DNA of 64,000 bases, from the NCBI GenBank assembly GCA_030704615.1, contig CM060732.1:19654001-19718000 (forward strand). Direction: 5' to 3'. Position numbers and translations under genes: made by a program. The notes beneath the pieces were generated by a model. That model was not told the origin of the DNA. It searched no databases and saw only the letters and a list, made by a program, of their open reading frames with translations. Source of the DNA: Takakia lepidozioides (lineage: Eukaryota > Streptophyta > Takakiopsida > Takakiales > Takakiaceae). Of this stretch, positions 12,743 through 24,312 are shown piece after piece (position 1 is the stretch's first letter; each line of letters begins with the position of its first letter).

Positions 12743-14224
12743 GAGCCCATGCAAAACTCCACAAAAGCGACGTCCACGACATCGCAACTTACGGTTCTTT
12801 GAAAAGTTAGTATGATCATTTTGTTCGCTTCAAATGTGCGACAAGATAAACAAAACTTAATATCCAATACCATGACGTCACATAAGAAAACAACAACGAA
12901 TTAATATTTATCTCATAAATAAATAAATAAATAAAAATATGATATCATCATTTCATCTATGTTTCCTAATGGATGTTAAGAAATACAATTAATTGTTTTT
13001 CAATTATTCAACTATTCAACACCATTTCAAAGTTTGCATTCTTCTATAAAGTGGTTGTTTTACTAGATGTTATAGTGCATTCTTCATTTTGTGATTTAAA
13101 GAAAGATTGATCATCCCATGATCTAATACTGCAAAGATAACTTGATGACCTACCTACGATGGCCGAGGATTACGCTTACCCAACCAGTTTAAGGCAAGCG
13201 TGTGGCGCGCGCCCGCTGGCCGGCATACTGTTCGGTCAAATCTCCTCCTGCATTGGAAAGGTGGGGAGCATTCCACCCTCCCGCTCCCCACCTTCAGGAC
13301 CATATTTTAATAATGCTTCCCTCTTTGCTCCCTTGTAATTCCCGGTCCCCGATCCCTGCTCCCCATAGTAGGACCGGGGAGCGAGGAGGGGATCACCGGG
13401 GATTGGGTACGTGGGAGCAGGCCCCATTCCATAGAGTGAGGACCAGGAACAAGGGAGTAGGGATAAGGGAGCGAGGAGTGCCGGGAACAGGGGAGCGTTG
13501 CAGGGATTTTGGACTTGGAATTATTTTGGAGATGAAAAAATATACTAAACCACTATAACATCCAATGTGCCACACTTGTCAAGAATTGAGCACAGATCTC
13601 ATCAGTTTTGCACATTGCACCCAAACACTAGGCTACTAGCCACTTTCTACCAAATTTTGAGTCTTAATCTACTAAGGGTACGCGTTGCTCCGCACTAGTG
13701 ACAACTTATGAGAACAATGATTTTTTTATATTGGAAATATATTGTATGCCAAAAAAACATTAGGAACAATGTGAAAATGTAAGGCATGCATATGATCTAA
13801 TGGTACTTTCGTCGGATTTAGGCGGCGTAGGCTCCTCTGCTATCAAATCTTTCCACCTTGTATTACCCCGGACTCACTTTTAAATACTTTAGAATGCAAG
13901 AGATTGTCAAACAGTGATGAGTAGCCTATTAGGAAGGTGATAGTAATGGAGGCGACGAGGTCGGGAGTTTGATTCTTGATGGGTGGTGAGTCATCCTTGG
14001 CTTCTATCCGGAAGTGCCTGGGTTCTTCATGGTTATGAGACTCTGAGTTTTCAAATCAGCATCTTAAATTTGGACATGTTTGCATGTTTCTTGCAGTGCT
14101 GCTTCAGATAGAGCCCTTGACTAACTTGCATGGATGTTGTCAAAAGCTAGACTTAAAACCACCATGACTCAATCCCATGGCGGCACTAGGAAGTTCACAT
14201 CTGCTGGACACTGAGGACCGTTTC
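12743..14224. other. No gene seen; GC/purine-rich patch
   Basis: This 1.5-kb stretch has no supported gene. At about 13,195-13,510 a purine-rich patch repeats short phrases such as ggggagcgagga and gaccgggga. The rest is AT-rich and without clear structure. Open frames across the patch are short and have no recognised domain. Confidence 0.4.
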
Positions 14225-14745
14225 GTGTCACCCCTCTGTATTGTGTAACTCCTCTTACTCCATTTTAAACTTAGCCAAATTTGGACTTAATCAAATTTCG
14301 AGACCAAGTGTGAGTTACACCGATTGGAGTTACACTTCCACTACACTTCTTGCCATGTAACACAGTGTAACTCCAGGTGACTTCTATGGTTCATGTCACC
14401 CCTTTGTATTTGTGTAACTCCTCTTACTCCATTTTAAACTTAGCCAAACTTGGACTTAATCAAATTTCGAGACCAAGTGTGAGTTGCACCGAGTGGAGTT
14501 ACATTTCCACTACATTTCTTGCCATGTAACACAGTGTAACTCCCTGTGACTTGTATGGTTCATGTCACCCCTTTGTATTTGTGTAACTCCTCTTACTCCA
14601 TTTTAAACTTAGCCAAATTTGGACTTAATCAAATTTCGAGACCAAGTGTGAGTTACACCGAGTGGAGTTACACTTCTCGCCATGTAACACAGTGGGGAGT
14701 TACACTCCCCACCGTGTAACCCCGACTGGAGTTTACACCCCATCT
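14225..14745. repeat. Tandem repeat, three copies, period about 168-179 bp
   Basis: The phrase gtcacccctntgtat followed by gtgtaactcctcttactcc occurs at about 14,227, 14,395 and 14,574, giving periods of 168 and 179 bp. The third copy is shortened and runs into further gtgtaac-rich sequence. Within each copy a gagttacac/gtgtaactc phrase appears on both strands, so the unit is partly self-complementary. No coding potential is seen. Confidence 0.75.
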
Positions 14746-16572
14746 CTGTAAATATGTCACCCAACTGAAGTTATACTCCATTCAATTCTATGTCACTATC
14801 AAAGAAAGTGGTGAAGATTCAATGTTCCGTCTTGTCAAAGATCACACGGGTGCATTAACTTCATACATTATCCATATGGTTCTCCATTTTATGCGTTGTT
14901 TCGCCTCTTTGCATTAATAGCATTTTTGGGAGTATTAACGGTGTTGATATTGACTTCATTTTCAATATGGTTTGATTTGATTTGATTGATGTGTAATTAT
15001 AATATATCAGTTATAACTCTACATTATTAACTGTCCAAAACATAGACAAGAGACAAAAATTCAATATTAAGAGTTTTGACATTTAAAGCTATTAAAATTA
15101 TCATATTTATATGTAATATCATAAAGTATTAGTAAATTGAAACGTGCTTACCACGGAATCAAAGTAATATTTGGAAGTGCTATTGCATTTACATTGAATA
15201 TGTGAAGAAACGACAGAAAGAGAGAAATAAATAAATAAATACTCGAGCAGATTTGACAAAAACTGATAGTCATAATTCAGTTTTTTTTTGTTTTTTGTTT
15301 TTTGTTTTTTTCTCCGTGCAATCAGGAATGTACGTTGATGATGTGGCCTCCAAAACGTGGCGATGATGACATGGCATCATATTCCTACTCTACACTAAAA
15401 CTAGTCTGCGACCTTCGGTCTTCAGTAGAATAATACAGACCAGAGCCCACAGGGCAGCAATAAGGGGGTGGAGATTTGACAGCGGGCCCTTGTGAGGGTC
15501 GGCCACTCCTACAGGGACCGTAACGGCAAGGTTCCACGCTTGCATTCAACTCGTTGGGTAACCGTAGTTTTCTCCCCTACATTGACTTTTTTTTTAAAAA
15601 TCAATTAAGAATTATATCCACAAGTGTGGATCATGGTATCTATAGGTCAGGTTTCAACCAGTGTGGTACTGGTATGTGCCAATTGACCTGGGTATGTGCC
15701 CGGGTCTGAGTAAAGGTATGCATATACTCGGCTGTATGTAGAACTTAGGGTTTAGGGAAAATCATGACCTAACCACTTGCAAACCATACCAGTCACAATA
15801 TCATATTGTGATATGGCTGCAATGTTGCGATTGAGACCAATGCTGAGGGGCGAGCAATTGAAGATTGGAGGGGTAGGCATGATGACGTTATGACCAGTGT
15901 TATACTCGTATGTGCTAGTCGGCCGGGGTATGTAAGGTATAGGTAAAGGTCTTAGAGGTCCATTAGGCATATCAGGACCAGTCTGGTATGCCAAAATGGA
16001 CATATCAATACAACATTGGTATCAACCCAAATATTAATAGATTTAGACCATGAGTATTAGATTTTAGTAACTAGCAATTATAGACAACCGCCAGATATAT
16101 AAAAATAAATATCAAAGCAATAGCATTTCAAATGGGAAAGGCCCTAGAAGATAGTGTACTTTGTCTCCCTCTTTAGTCTCTTCAATGGTTTACCAGTTCC
16201 TCCTGGATGGATGATTCTACTAGTGTTAGAATGTATAGCCTTTAAAAGTGTGCTACCTGAGTGGATTTGAATTTTGAAAGATATACAACCAAGCATGCAC
16301 ATATGCTTGTACCATTCTCTCCGTGATGTTGTGCAAAGGTCTAACAAGCCATTACAAACATGTCTGCGGTGAAACGATTACTCATTCGACTTGAGTATAG
16401 GGTTTCTTTTTGGAGAATTTGGAAGTCATTCGTGTGATTTGCAGCTATTTTCTTCCTCTTGCTTGCCATTTCTGTCTGTTGCAGTCCATTTGTTGCTTTC
16501 ACATTCCAGCAACCTTTGCTCTGCTGGAGGATTCTTCAGGAGGAGGGTAGTGGATTTGGAGTGGGCGCCGAT
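14746..16572. other. AT-rich region with T-runs and a dispersed repeat; no gene
   Basis: No coding region is supported. A T-rich run with TTTTTTG periodicity lies at about 15,280-15,312. At about 15,655-15,985 there are diverged pieces of a dispersed repeat with accagtgt..ctggtatg, which recurs at 49.5-50.1 kb and 59.4-60.3 kb. Confidence 0.4.
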
Positions 16573-18050
16573 ATGGTGAAACAATCCTCCAATGAAACGT
16601 ACGACTTTGATGAGTGGGAAAATCTCATATGCGAGGCTCACTCAGAGGCAAGGGTTGAACAGCCCGGTGATGATAATAGGAAGCCATTCAAGTGTATCCA
16701 CTATCTTAAGCAATATAAAGATAAGAAGAAACTTAACATTCACAGGATAAATGGCTGTGAAGTTGCTGTGGGAAAGGGTGGGCCTAAACTGAAAATGTAC
16801 CCTGTTTTTGAAAAAGGGCAGAGGCACATCATGGAGGTTGTTCTTAGTAAGCAAGGGATAAAGCCTCATTCCTGCAAGTTGATGAAGACGAGGGTAGAAC
16901 GCGAGGAGATGACGGCAGAAGAGACTACACGAGAACCTAAGCGCAAGAAGCACACGAGTCTTCGGAAGGAGCCGGGAGTGGACCTTGACGATGACGATGA
17001 CGATTTCCAGTTGTTGGACGCACCTCCTGCTCTGCCACAACAAACTGTTAGACCTCAGCGCATTCCAAAGGACTCATTGGACGCACCTCTGCCATCACAG
17101 GAAAGTCTTCCATCTGAGCGCATTGTCAAGTCCACGTTTGAGGACCTCCTGCCGTGCCGCAACAAAGTCTTCGACCCGAAGTGCACGTTGGAGTTGCATC
17201 TTTAGGTAGACAAGAGGGCAGACCTCCAGTGCACATTCTGAAGTCCACACCCCATGCACTGCTAAGTAGAGAAGAGGCCAGGGAAGGCTTTGTCAAGGCG
17301 TCCTTGCTACTGACCTCGGATATTGTTGTGCCTCCCATACCCGCACCTGTTTCATGCCCAGGACTGACCTATCTGATGAAGTTCGACTTGTTGCCCGACG
17401 GATTTCCATCTCTGGACGAGCCTTCTTTTCTCAATCGTCTTGTGGCTCTTATTGGGAAATTTGAGTTCGGGGACCAAATGATGGGCAACGCTTTTGGTCA
17501 AAGGTGGCTTAAACGACGGGTAACACACCTTCTTCTTGGCCTGCACCTTCATGGTCACAACTCCTTCTTTGATGATGCGTGTCTTTGCGTTTTGTTTGCA
17601 GTTGTCTTTCAAGTTTAGGGTTTTTGGTTAGTCTTCCTCTATTACTGACCAGCTCCATGACTTTGCAATGGCGGGGGAGCAGTTTGATGCACCTCCAGAG
17701 GAGAAGACAGTTGTGGAAAATGTGGTGGCAGCTATTTGCCATACGTCCTGGAGTAACTCGTGACCATCCCGCTCAGTTGGCGGAATGCCAACTGGTGATG
17801 GCACATCACAAGTATGCCATGGCATTGTTGGATTTCGAAATGAAAGGAGTTGCAGCCCAGTCTGAGTTGGAGGCTCGTAGAAGGCAGTTTGTTGACGACA
17901 ACATGACAAAATGGGATAGAGATTAATATGATGAGAAACAGGAGGGAATCTGGGGTTGGTCCCCTCTGTACCAAATTGTTGCAGCAGGTGAGATCCCTGA
18001 GTTGCCCCTCGATATAGTCACACATCTGAGGATGAATCTGATAGGTTGAT
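16573..18050 (+). pseudogene. Degenerate gene with C2H2-like motif, unknown family
   Basis: A frame opening at ATG 16573 runs to 17205. Near residue 40 it has a zinc-finger-like segment, FKCIHYLKQYKDKKKLNIHR, in which the second Cys of a C2H2 finger appears to be lost (Tyr or His at the site). An acidic run DLDDDDDDF and a Pro/Ser-rich stretch follow. Near 17,150 the coding-like signal moves to another frame (17154-17618), suggesting a frameshift. Further coding-like pieces (DQLHDFAMAGEQF near 17,650; WGWSPLYQIVAAGEIPELPL near 17,960) are interrupted by stops at about 17,629, 17,758 and 17,924. I do not recognise the family. Its position between the transposase remnant and the Ulp1 remnant suggests cargo of, or relation to, a mobile element; this is inference. 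Confidence 0.4.
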
Positions 18051-18454
18051 GGTCATTCTTGAGGCTGCTCGCCACCACGCTCCACCTCCAAACATTTCGA
18101 TTTTCAGCAGGGTGTTCCGTTAGGTTTGGATGTCTCACGTTCACAACATGAAACCTATTTCAATTCCCCGAAACTCCATCTTGTTAACTCTGCGAAATCA
18201 TCTTCTCAACACAGAAAGTGGCCAGTGTGCCAACGACGCTACTGCGTGAGCCTGGCGTGTGAGCGCGTGAGTGTACGCTCACACAATGGTGATGTGGCGT
18301 GAGCCTACGCTCACAACGTTGACGTGGCGCTGGTGCTGATGTGGCGTGAGCCCACCCAAGGTTGTGCCACGTCACCACAAAGATGGTGGGCCTATAACCG
18401 TGGGATTTCACCATCTGAAGGTGAGATGGATTAAGGGTTTAGGGCGTCCGCAAA

Positions 18455-18697
18455 GATCAACCTTGTGTTAACACGAGGTTGATTTCAGAGAACTTGAAAT
18501 GAACCTTGTATTAACACGAGGTTGATTTCCTAGAACTGAAATCAACCTTGTGTTAACACGAGGTTGATTTCAGAGAACTTGAAATGAACCTTGTATTAAC
18601 ACGAGGTTGATTTCCTAGAACTGATATCAACCTTGTGTTAACACGAGGTTGATTTGAAGTTCTCGAAATCAACCTTGTATTAACACGAGGTTGATTT
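18455..18697. repeat. Six tandem ~32-bp palindromes, period ~42 bp
   Basis: Six copies of a palindromic unit lie at about 18455, 18497, 18539, 18582, 18624 and 18666. The half-sites are aaatcaacctygtg and cacgaggttgattt, meeting at a central gttaac or attaac. Short spacers (cagagaacttg or cctagaactg) alternate between units, so the array may have grown as a two-unit block. Each unit could form a hairpin or cruciform. Confidence 0.85.
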
Positions 18698-18834
18698 CTT
18701 AGAATGTTCATTTGAATGTGACTTGATGTCTTCGCAAATGAATAAATGAGTTTGAGGAATGAATGCAACAAATGGTGGACGCACGCACAACACGATTGAT
18801 GACATGACATACACCGACAAACATACGACTTCAT

Positions 18835-19290
18835 TTTATTTTTTATTTTTTATTTCTCCCTGGGGGTGATGCAAATCAACCTTGCGTTGACGCAACCTTG
18901 ATTTGAGAAATGAAAGCATCATTTTTTGATTTTTTGATTTTTATTTTTTTCCTCCCTGGGGGGTGATGCAAATCAAGCTTGCATTGACGCAACCTTGATT
19001 TGAGAATGAAAGCATCATTTTTTGAAGATTTGTTTTTTTCTTTCTCCTTGGGGAGTGATGCAAATCAACCTTACGTTGACGCAACCTTGATTTGATAAAT
19101 GAAAACATCATTTTTTGATTTGATTTGATTTTTTTCTCCCTGGGGGGTGATGCAAATCAACCTTGCGTTGATGCAACCTTGATTTGAGAAATGGACGTGT
19201 TTTTTTTTTTTTCCCTTTTCTTTTCTTTTCTGGGAGGGTGATGCAAATCAACCTTGCGTTGATGCAACCTTGATTTGAGGTGAAAGCATT
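18835..19290. repeat. Five tandem ~92-bp units with a related palindromic core
   Basis: The phrase tgatgcaaatcaac recurs with gcaaatc at 18871, 18968, 19060, 19152 and 19243 (periods 97, 92, 92 and 91 bp). Each unit has a pyrimidine-rich tract (T runs and ctccctgggg), then an imperfect palindrome whose halves are caaatcaaccttgcg and cgcaaccttgatttg. The core closely resembles the palindrome amplified just upstream at 18,455-18,697. Confidence 0.8.
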
Positions 19291-19809
19291 CTTTTTTTAG
19301 GACTGTTTTTTGCATTTTGTATGGTTGCTGGCCCTGTTGTTCTTCGTTTCGTGTCTTGCATTGCAAGTCTTGCCAACCTGTTCTACACCATGTTTTTTCA
19401 TAAACCGCAAAGACGCTTTAGGGATTTCCTGGTGTTTGTCTGGAGAACGTCTATCAATGAAAAGTGGATGTGAATTGGGGGGACGGAACTTCGTTAGAAC
19501 AAACTCATTCTCCTTCTTGTTCATTACGCAACATGACATTGTACTCTCTGAAATATCATGTGCCCGTGGACAAAAATCATCCACAAACCACCCGTGATTT
19601 CTCATCCGACTAAGATTTGGATGAGGGATGAGACTTCTCGGAAATTAATGTTGGCAAATCTGGGGCGTGGTAGTCGCCTACAGTTCCGCGGAAATAGGTG
19701 GCATCCGCGGAATTAGGTCCTACACGTGGGAAACCTTGCTGACGTGGCGTGAGCCTGGCTGGGCTCACAGGCTCACGTAGCTAGGCTCACGCGCAAGCAT
19801 TCCCCTCAG
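19291..19809. other. Spacer with gctcac repeats; no gene
   Basis: No supported gene. Positions about 19,680-19,800 hold repeats of ccgcgga and of the phrase gctcacaggctcacg, which also occurs near 1,020-1,190 and 18,240-18,360, always with gacgtggc or cgtgagc. These may mark a shared repeat family. Confidence 0.4.
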
Positions 19810-20635
19810 TGTGCCATTACAAATGCGGGTGAGAATTTCCTGGAGATTGGATACTTCCTGTACAGAGGCATGCCCCCATACGAGGAAGCCCGAACCCAGG
19901 TGCGTGAAGGACTTGCAATCCTTCGGGGAGTGCGGAAAGAGGACTGCGAACACATTTTTGAAGATCTGCATGGTTTGATGCGCGAGGTCCGATGCAGGGC
20001 TGTGCGTGACCTCGCCGTTCTGAATTCTATTGCCTTCAGAATATTGTGGTGTGGGAGTATACCAACTGATGGTGCAGGGGGCAAGAAAAAAGCCTTGAAG
20101 GACTTCAATGTCATTTTGAGGCATCGGGAGGATGTCGACATGGGCTGGCTTCCTTGTCCACCAGGTGTGTATTGCCCTTACCACGGATCGTGCTATTGCA
20201 TTTCAGTTCCCGGTGGTTCTTAACAATGTCCCTGGTGTTGTTCTCATTTCATTTCTTGTCACGGCCACATTTTCACAATGCAGATGTTGGTGTGCAGGTT
20301 GTCTTGACTACGGGGAATCCAGCCTACATGACAAACTTGAGGCTGCCCGACAAATCCTCCATGAGGTCCACATTGAGAGGCTCGCAAGGGATGAGGCACG
20401 TTTCTGCAATGCCAAGTGTGGACATAAGGAGGCGGCTGCCCGTGAACCGCAGTCAAGCGCACTCCTGGGTACAAATACGAACATGGGGGCTCTCATTTTG
20501 GCCGCTAACATGGCATGCAATTCCACACCTTATGATGAGACCCACAATGCCGTGGTAGAACATGTGCTGTCGGATCCTGTCCTCCCTCACGCCCAAACGA
20601 TCCTGTCTGCTGAAGAAACTTGTGGCGACATATAG
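19810..20635 (+). pseudogene. Unknown two-part coding remnant
   Basis: Two coding-like pieces are seen. The first (about 19,810-20,165) includes GENFLEIGYFLYRGMPPYEE and LGVRKED-like helical sequence ending near LPCPP, with a possible donor ccag/gtgtgt. The second (about 20,284-20,635) includes HDKLEAARQILHEVHIERLA and a Cys pair in RFCNAKCGHKEAA, ending in a stop at 20,633-20,635. A possible intron lies between them, with acceptors aatgcag or gtgtgcag near 20,283-20,297. I do not recognise the family. The setting, just upstream of the Ulp1 remnant, suggests element-encoded sequence. Confidence 0.35.
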
Positions 20636-20653
20636 TGCCCACAACCAGGTCCC

Positions 20654-21165
20654 ATGACTCAACTTGAAATGGAACTAAGCGCCACTCAGGTATTTCCTGA
20701 ATTGTGTCGACTGCCTCCCCCTGTGGCCTCTTTCACTTCAGAACAAACCCTCTGTGACATAACTGAGTTCCAAAGTCCACCACCCCTTAATATACGATGT
20801 CCCACTGATGAGGGTGCTATTGTACATGCAGTAAGCACTGTCGGATCTTCCATGACCCCAGCTAACTCAGTGCTTAAACATGGGACAGAGCCTCCCACCC
20901 CCAATGCGATGGTTTTCGCACTGCCTTCGCCCATGCGACCTTACCACATCTTGTTTGATGGTGCTGATACACCTCACAGTACAGAGGCTACTACGCGATT
21001 TCCTGGTGATGTACATGGCAGCGTCCGGGCATTGAATAAAAATGCAACCACTGCCACCTTTGCCAAACCCAAGCCCATCCATACCATGGTTGTTGCCAAG
21101 GCAAAGGATGCGCTGCCCCAACCAGCAGTTGCATTGCAGTGCAACAAAACCATGTCCAGGTATCC
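20654..21165 (+). CDS. Hypothetical Pro/Thr-rich open frame
   Basis: An open frame begins with MTQLEMELSATQVFPELC and continues as a Pro/Ser/Thr-rich, low-complexity sequence. It stays open to a stop at 21,250, but a plausible donor at about 21,161 (tccag/gtatcc) precedes a T run, so the coding part may end there. No domain is recognised. It may be a linker exon of the Ulp1-containing element gene that follows, or a chance open frame. Confidence 0.25.
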
Positions 21166-21489
21166 AGTGCCATTGTGGTTTTTTTTAATGTTAACGGTCT
21201 CTCCTCTCCAGATTGGAAATGGTGTATGTACGACGTTGCACATGCATTGACATATTGGGCTCCTGGATGTGCAGGATACATGAAGGCCTCAAAAACGTAT
21301 TGTGAGTTGCGACGCCTGTGCACCCTTTTTCATGCATGATATGGTATACCTTCCATCCACAGTTTGCAAGTGGCCCGCATGTGCATAATTATGTGGGCGG
21401 ATTCTCATAGCAATGAGGTATGTGCCTTTTTTGCAAGCGGGCCAGTGGTGCAGTGGTGGCAAAAACACATGACATATGGTTTTTGAAGG

Positions 21490-22560
21490 GCTCTCGGGTT
21501 TTGCAAGTTCCTCTTAGACTAGAAGATGCAGATGACTTGCTCTCTGCAAGGGGGTAGATCAGTGACCGTCTGATGGACTTCTGGGTGTCCGTTAAAATAC
21601 TTTCTCTTCCTGAACATGTGTGCAATAAAATCCGTGTTGTAGATAGCTTCACATGGATATGCCTTCGCGATCATTGTGCAAAGCAGGCAAATCAAGTCGA
21701 CTCTGTGCGGATTTGGATGCAAAGACGGTTCCCCTTCTTCAGGAGTGAGGGTGTTGAAGCCCTTATTGTGCCAATTTTATGCAAGTGAGTTGTTGCCGTA
21801 CCTTTGAAGAAGGCCGTGCTCCATTGCTACATGTGGACTAACTTGCTGTTGTTGCCCCCCTGTGTAGTGACCATTGGAGTCTGGTTATTTTGGAACCGTC
21901 TTGCTACCTTCACTTGAATAGCATAAGACGTTTGCACAAGCACCGTGCTTTCAAGCCATTGTTTGCTACTTTCTGGGCCATGGTCAGAGGAATCAGCCCA
22001 GAAAGCCCCCAGTGGAAGGATGCGACTGACCTCAAGCGGTGGTTCTGCCCGCCTGTTCCACAACAAGCCAACACATGGCAGTGTGGTCTATTTGTAGCTC
22101 ATTACATTGAGCTGTACTTAGTGCAAACGTACTTGAATCCACAAACTGGTGGCGCAGGCCCGGTAAGAGGCAGCTGGTGGTGGTTTACATGATCATTTAC
22201 CGCCTGTTTTAGTTGTGGATGTTCATGTGCTCGCGCAATGTGCTGAATCCATGTATCAGGTAGAATGAACATGAATATCCTTACGAAAATTGTATGAATT
22301 TCTAACAATGATCATTGCTTGTTCATTGTTTGCTTTTGCATTCTTTGTTCTTCTTTCTTTGCAGCTCACATCAGACTAGTTCCCTACTGAGGCTGTGCGC
22401 GAGAAAAGGTATGAACTTCAAGACATTATTTTGCACGAGCTTGACGGTCACCCATCGCACGAGCCTCCATATGCAGTGCCCAAACCCCCACGCAAAGTTG
22501 GAGATTGCAGCAGCCCTGTCCTCCTGTGGCCACCACTCCAGCTCTCCTCACACGCAGACG
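21490..22560 (+). pseudogene. Ulp1/SENP (C48) cysteine protease remnant, inactive
   Basis: This remnant has the layout of a transposon-type Ulp1 SUMO/ubiquitin-like protease. One piece ends at 21784 and includes SDRLMDFWVSVKILSLPEHV and VPILCN. A GT..AG intron (21785-21867) joins in phase to NDHWSLVIL, which carries the catalytic His codon at 21872-21874. The position usually occupied by the catalytic Asp (HLDSL-type motif) reads HLNSI, with Asn at 21917-21919. The catalytic Cys is present in TWQCGLFVAHYIELYL (codon 22082-22084). A further GT..AG intron (22163-22364) leads to a C-terminal piece (FPTEAVREKRYELQDIIL). In-frame TAG codons occur at 21555-21557 and 22377-22379. Two stops plus the Asp-to-Asn change make an active enzyme unlikely. 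Ulp1 genes are known from MULE and other plant DNA transposons, which fits the transposase remnant upstream. Confidence 0.7.
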
Positions 22561-23213
22561 GTGTAAACGACCCAGGCAAGTTGGTAAAGCGTTGTGACAT
22601 TGGATACAATTGGCTACAGAAAGTATTATTTATTAATTGTCTACCTTCCTGCGTTGATTTTTGTGGTCCTTTGCTTCCCACAACTGTGTCTTATTCTTCT
22701 TACAGGCAACACATTTCCGATTGTCAGTGCACGTTCTTTGCTTTGTTTTGCAAGTTCGCTTCAGTCCCTCTTTCCTACCCCCAGTCAGCCCTTCTCTACA
22801 TTGGGGTATGCTATTTCGGGATGTCTCTTCCTTCTCTCTAATGTTTTTGATTCAAGGGCATGCTGTTCCACATGATGGCAGCCAATGGGATCCCCGTTGC
22901 CCCACAATCTTAACACACTCACTTCACAGTGCCACATTATTGTTCCGTTTCCTTGCTTACATGTATTGTGCAGTGACATAATGCCCAATACTGATGAAGA
23001 CTAGGACTAGTATATGTTGAGAAGCACTAGTAAATGGGGTATTTCAATGTAGCTCCCTACATGCAACACATTCCTACATTGCATATACAAGCAAGCCAGG
23101 AACTGCATGTAAAGGAAATTGGTAACACATGCACATACCATTCCATGCAACAATCGTAAATGGGCACAATACACACCCCAGTACAATCAGTCTTCCTCGC
23201 AATCACATGAATG
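22561..23213. other. No gene seen
   Basis: This stretch lies between the Ulp1 remnant and a minus-strand open frame. Open frames here are Cys/Phe/Ser-rich and look like translated non-coding DNA. No structure of note was found. Confidence 0.4.
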
Positions 23214-23651
23214 TTATTGTGCTGGTGCCAGTGTGGCAATTGGTCTCTCATCAATGATATTTAATATAACTCGTGCCAAGCACCTGTGCTCTACATGCCA
23301 CGAGGTCCAGTGTGTTGCACAATGGTGAATCAACGAAGTGTAGGGTTCTCTATGCGTGCCATTCGGATTTCCATAGTGATACATACACAGAGGGCACCTG
23401 ATATCAGGCTCGGAAATAAACTCCACAACGGCATGATGGGTGTCTATAATGCGCACCAACCGTGATTGCACCAACATACGAAATTCGGGACGTTGTGGTC
23501 CATACATTTCCATGTCTATGGCACAATGTTTGAACACATGGGCCTCTCCATCCCCCATCTCTCTTTGCCGTTGTCTTTCATTCAAACACATGAAAGGATT
23601 GAATATGGTGATGTTTCCCCTCGTCGTATACTTGCTCTCCTCCATCTTCAC
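23214..23651 (-). CDS. Hypothetical Cys/His-containing open frame (145 aa)
   Basis: An uninterrupted minus-strand frame of 145 codons contains several Cys and His residues in its second half (CPLCMYHYGN, then IHHCATHWTSWHVEHRC), spacing that could suit a zinc-binding fold. No family is recognised. Its composition looks more protein-like than nearby frames. It may be an exon or remnant of the same minus-strand gene seen at 25.7-26.6 kb, but no splice connection was traced. Confidence 0.3.
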   Translation of the reverse strand: MKMEESKYTTRGNITIFNPFMCLNERQRQREMGDGEAHVFKHCAIDMEMYGPQRPEFRMLVQSRLVRIIDTHHAVVEFISEPDIRCPLCMYHYGNPNGTHREPYTSLIHHCATHWTSWHVEHRCLARVILNIIDERPIATLAPAQ

Positions 23652-24312
23652 TGAAGCCTGTGCCTTTCTCTACAACAATGGTGCCCGTCAACCAAAAAAA
23701 CAATAACTGTTCAAATGTCCTTTCATACTTCGGCCCCAATTTGTACCTATCCCTATCTCCCAAGGAATATACACTTCTTCTACTTCATCCACTTATGTGT
23801 TCTGATTTCAGGGTGCACAAATGCAAGCCTGCCTTGCCAACATCATGGGAGCTGCAAAATCATTCCTTCTGAATTTACATACTTCCCATGTGACCTGTAT
23901 GTAGAAGGGTAAGTGACACATAAGAAACGTCCCTTCCCTTCTGCTAATTGCTTTAGGCCAATTGAATGTAATCGGAAAGGTATCACCCCAGGTAAGGAAG
24001 ATTACGAAAGCAAACAATATTATGCATAAATGCCTATTGGTTTCATATGCATTTAATTAAATCTCAGCAAGTTCTGTGTGAACATATGGATGACTCTGGG
24101 TTGAAGGGTGCCTTTACCAACTGTCAGGTACCCTTCATAATTGAATTTCACTTCACCCACAGCCCTCTTGAAGCTGGGGGACAAACACATGCAATGGGGG
24201 CACACCATGTTTGCTTCAACAGCATTTGTTCAGATCTTCAGCATGGAACATGCACCTTTGCATGCAACCCCTTATGCACTTCTAGTGCAAACGAGGCGTA
24301 CTGAACGACCAA

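Noticed and set aside
15740-15760. Telomere-like TTTAGGG
   Set aside because: Only one or two short units; no tandem array.
18455-19290. CRISPR-like array
   Set aside because: The repeats are palindromic but the spacers are not unique, and the window is clearly eukaryotic.
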